From: Trileptium ribeirensis
Lineage: Eukaryota > Nematoda > Enoplea > Enoplida > Thoracostomopsidae
Reading direction: 5' to 3'
DNA: 64,000 nt
Assembly: GCA_030248225.1 (NCBI GenBank)
Contig: JASANE010000768.1
Location: forward strand, 1-64,000
A program made the position numbers and the translations under genes. The notes under the pieces were generated by a model. The model did no database searches. It was not told where the DNA came from and was given only the letters and a program-made list of their open reading frames with translations. This document shows, one piece after another, positions 61,469 through 64,000 of the stretch. The stretch's first letter is position 1. Each line of letters starts with the position of its first letter.

Positions 61469-64000
61469 ATGGCAGAGATTGCGCAAATGCTCAAGTTGTT
61501 CCAAGACCAGATGTCATTGCAGCAGCAACAACATCAACAACAAATGGCCCTCCTTCAAGAGCAAAATCGCCATTTGATGGATGCCCTCCACGGTACGAGT
61601 GGTCAAGCGATTCCGTCCTCAATTCCCGGGTTCACGCCATTCGATTCGACGTCCGAATTGTGGGCTGACTACTGGGACCGGTTCGTTACATTCGTGGGTG
61701 CGCATTCCATTCCTTCCGAAAAGAGGGCTCAAGTGTTCCTGACCAATCAATCGGGTCCCGTCTACAAGATGTTGGGCAATCTGGCCGCCCAGCAGACACC
61801 TTCAAAAGAAATCAACGCCTTGTCGATCGACGAGATTGTCGCGTTCATGAGGGAACAGTTCGACCCTAAGCGTTTCGTTGTTCGAGAGCGATACAAGTTC
61901 TTGTCCGACATGCAACGCAAGCCCGGCGAAACGGTCCAAGAGCTGGCCTCCCGCATTCGTCAGGACGCTGCGACGTGCGATTTTCCATCGATCGAGAACC
62001 CCCAAGATGAAGCCATGCGCACACGATTCATCTGTTCCGTGGGCAACGAGGTGGTTCTCAAGGCGATTTTCAAGGTCCCCAACGACGAATTGTCCTTCCT
62101 TATGGCCATTTCGATTGCAACGGAAACCGAAGAGGCGGCCAAGGTGGCGAAGGAGACGGTGTATGGGTCCCGATCGAAACCGATCCTTCAAGTCAAATCG
62201 AGTCCAAGAAAACCCAGTGGACGAAGAACAACGGCCGGGTCAAATGCCTCAACCAATACCAGCCACAAAGTTTCAATTCCCAAGGGCACGTGTGGGCGAT
62301 GTGGACGAACCGATCATAAAGGCAACGACTATCCCCACAAAGAGACCAAGTGCCATCACTGCGGTATCGTAGGGCATTTGGAGAAAGTATGCCTCAAGAA
62401 GAAGAGGGGATCGCCGGTCAGTGGATCGAAACCTGTCAAGTCAATTCGTTCAACGGACGTGGTCAAGGTGATCAATGGAGTGCCTCAGCTGGAGCAACCG
62501 ATCGATATCAATGGCCGTCGATTCGACTTCGAGGTGGATACTGGGGCAGGGGACAACTTCTGCACCGAGCAAGTCTGGGCATCCTTGGGCAAGCCGGTTC
62601 TGCAACCAGTCTCGCGTCAATACGAGTCCGCAACCGGTGATCCGCTACCCATCAAAGGATACTTCCGGGCATCAGTAGCCATTCCGGGTCGACAACCCCT
62701 AACAATCCCGTTCACGGTGGCATCAAAAGGCAAGCTTAACCTGCTGGGTCGCGATGGAATTCTGGCGTTGGCGATCGATGTCACGTCCCTGCTACGATGC
62801 AAGGACGACGTGTCAAGTGTCGCATTGATCACTCAAGTTCAACCCAGTCCGCTTGTCACCGAAGCTCTTCAGAATGCCTGCCAACAAATCTGCTCCGAAT
62901 TCCCGGATCTGTTTAAGCCGGAATTGGGGTGTCTCAAAGATGTTCAACTCGATATTCAGTTCAAGCCGGATGCGCATCCCGTCTTTTGCAAAGCACGTCC
63001 GGTTCCGCTGGCAATTCAGGACGATCTCAATCAAGCGTATGATGCCGGGATCGCTCGAGGTGTATGGAAGCCGACCAGTTTCAACAGTTACGGAACGCCG
63101 GTGGTACCGATTCGAAAGCCCGCGCTTCCGGGTCATACAACGTCCAAGCTTCGAGTGTGTGGCGATTACTCGGTCACTATCAACCGTCAACTCGAGGATC
63201 ATCGACAACCCATGCCGCTTCCCGAAGACCTCATGCGACGACTAGGCGGAGGGCATGGATTCACGAAGATTGATCTTGCGGACGCCTACAATCAAATTGA
63301 ACTGTCACCCGACAGTCAAAAGAAGCTGGCCCTCAGCACCCATCGCGGAGTCTTGCTCCAGCTGCGACTACCATTTGGTATCAAGTCCGCACCCGGCTAC
63401 TTTCAACAAACAATGGAACAGTTGACTGCCGACTTGGAAGGCGTGGCCGTATATCTCGACGACATTCTGGTAAGCGCTCAAGACTCCCAAAGTCATCTTC
63501 GCAACCTGCGGCGGCTGCTTCAACGGCTGAGCGATAAAGGTTTGCGATGTAGACGAGAAAAATGCGTCTTTGCTTAATCGAAAGTTGAATATCTCGGATT
63601 CACACTGTCCAGAGACGGAGTTTCGAAGGGCCGTAAAGTGGACGCTGTTCAACAGATGCCACCACCTCAAGATGTCACTTCACTGCAGTCATTTCTCGGA
63701 TCAATTCAATTCTATGGACGATTTTTGCCGAACTTATCAACCGTTACTGAGCCTCTGAATCGACTGCGTAAAAAGGGTGTTCCGTGGCAATGGGGAACGG
63801 AGCAACAGTCGGCTTTCGATAAATTGAAGTATATGCTGGCAAAAGATGTCACGCTGGCTCATTTTGATGCTACCAAGCCGATCGGAATCTCTTGCGATGC
63901 GTCCAGCGTCGGTATTGGAGCGGTTCTCTTTCACCGATTTCCCGACGGCAGCGAACGACCGATCGCAAATGTTTCAAAAACATTGACGAAGATGCAAAAG
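61469..64000 (+). pseudogene. Gypsy-type LTR retrotransposon gag-pol polyprotein (one internal stop, cut by window edge)
   Basis: Starting at ATG 61469 (MAEIAQMLKL), a Gln-rich coiled stretch (residues ~17-38) leads into a capsid-like gag (DYWDRFVTF, MREQFDPKRF). Two zinc knuckles follow near residues 275 and 295; the first has Tyr where its last Cys should be, the second (CHHCGIVGHLEKVC) is complete. The aspartic protease has DTGAG at 357. The reverse transcriptase shows KIDLADAYNQIEL (Asp 602), LPFGIKSAPGYF and YLDD (662-665). A TAA at 63575-63577 interrupts one frame that otherwise continues through the connection region (GSIQFYGRFLPN) to the start of RNase H (SCDASSVGIGAVL) and off the end. 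Gag and pol share one frame. The coding part is GC-richer than the surroundings. Confidence 0.9.

Overview
The window looks like nuclear DNA of an invertebrate animal. It is AT-rich, mostly non-coding, and contains spliced coding sequence, non-LTR (LINE) and LTR retrotransposon remains, DNA-transposon remains and several large tandem arrays. A nematode is possible: the one real gene has a TTTTTCAG acceptor just before its ATG and a second acceptor ending TTTTAG, and short TTAGGC-phase tracts occur at 33.7 and 55.5 kb. None of these is decisive and I do not name a species.

Layout. 1-16 kb is non-coding: an unassigned GC-rich segment (1.7-2.5 kb), a complete short inverted-repeat transposon with an 8-bp target duplication (7546-8111), small tandem repeats, a fold-back of degenerate minisatellite (12.0-12.7 kb), and eight copies of a 250-bp satellite (14.2-16.2 kb). 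16.5-27.2 kb holds two decayed CR1/Jockey-type LINEs in the same orientation. The first is broken in its reverse transcriptase by a 568-bp hAT element that still carries the C-terminal end of a transposase. The second is split by a 3.8-kb array of a 74-bp satellite. A third LINE lies on the minus strand at 30.6-32.1 kb and is itself split by an (AT)n tract.

38-45 kb holds the one convincing host gene, a two-exon SLC17-type transporter (about 580 residues, 12 predicted membrane segments). Its exons join in phase across a 4.9-kb intron. That intron contains eleven tandem copies of the 3' part of exon 1 together with its splice donor, so a satellite has grown out of a coding exon. A 199-bp direct duplication lies just upstream of the gene.

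45-61 kb is again non-coding: a 193-bp array, a decayed ~172-bp repeat, a possible Polinton-type DNA polymerase fragment (weak), a 43-bp array of about 44 copies, GC-rich fragments, and two inverted arms 2.6 kb apart built of GTAACAAC/GTTGTTA hairpins. The last 2.5 kb is a Gypsy-type gag-pol (gag, zinc knuckles, protease, reverse transcriptase, start of RNase H) with one in-frame stop, running off the window edge.

The recurring theme is tandem amplification beside or inside other elements: an exon became a satellite, and another satellite sits exactly between ORF1 and the ORF2 remains of a LINE. All identifications come from reading the sequence; no database comparison was possible.
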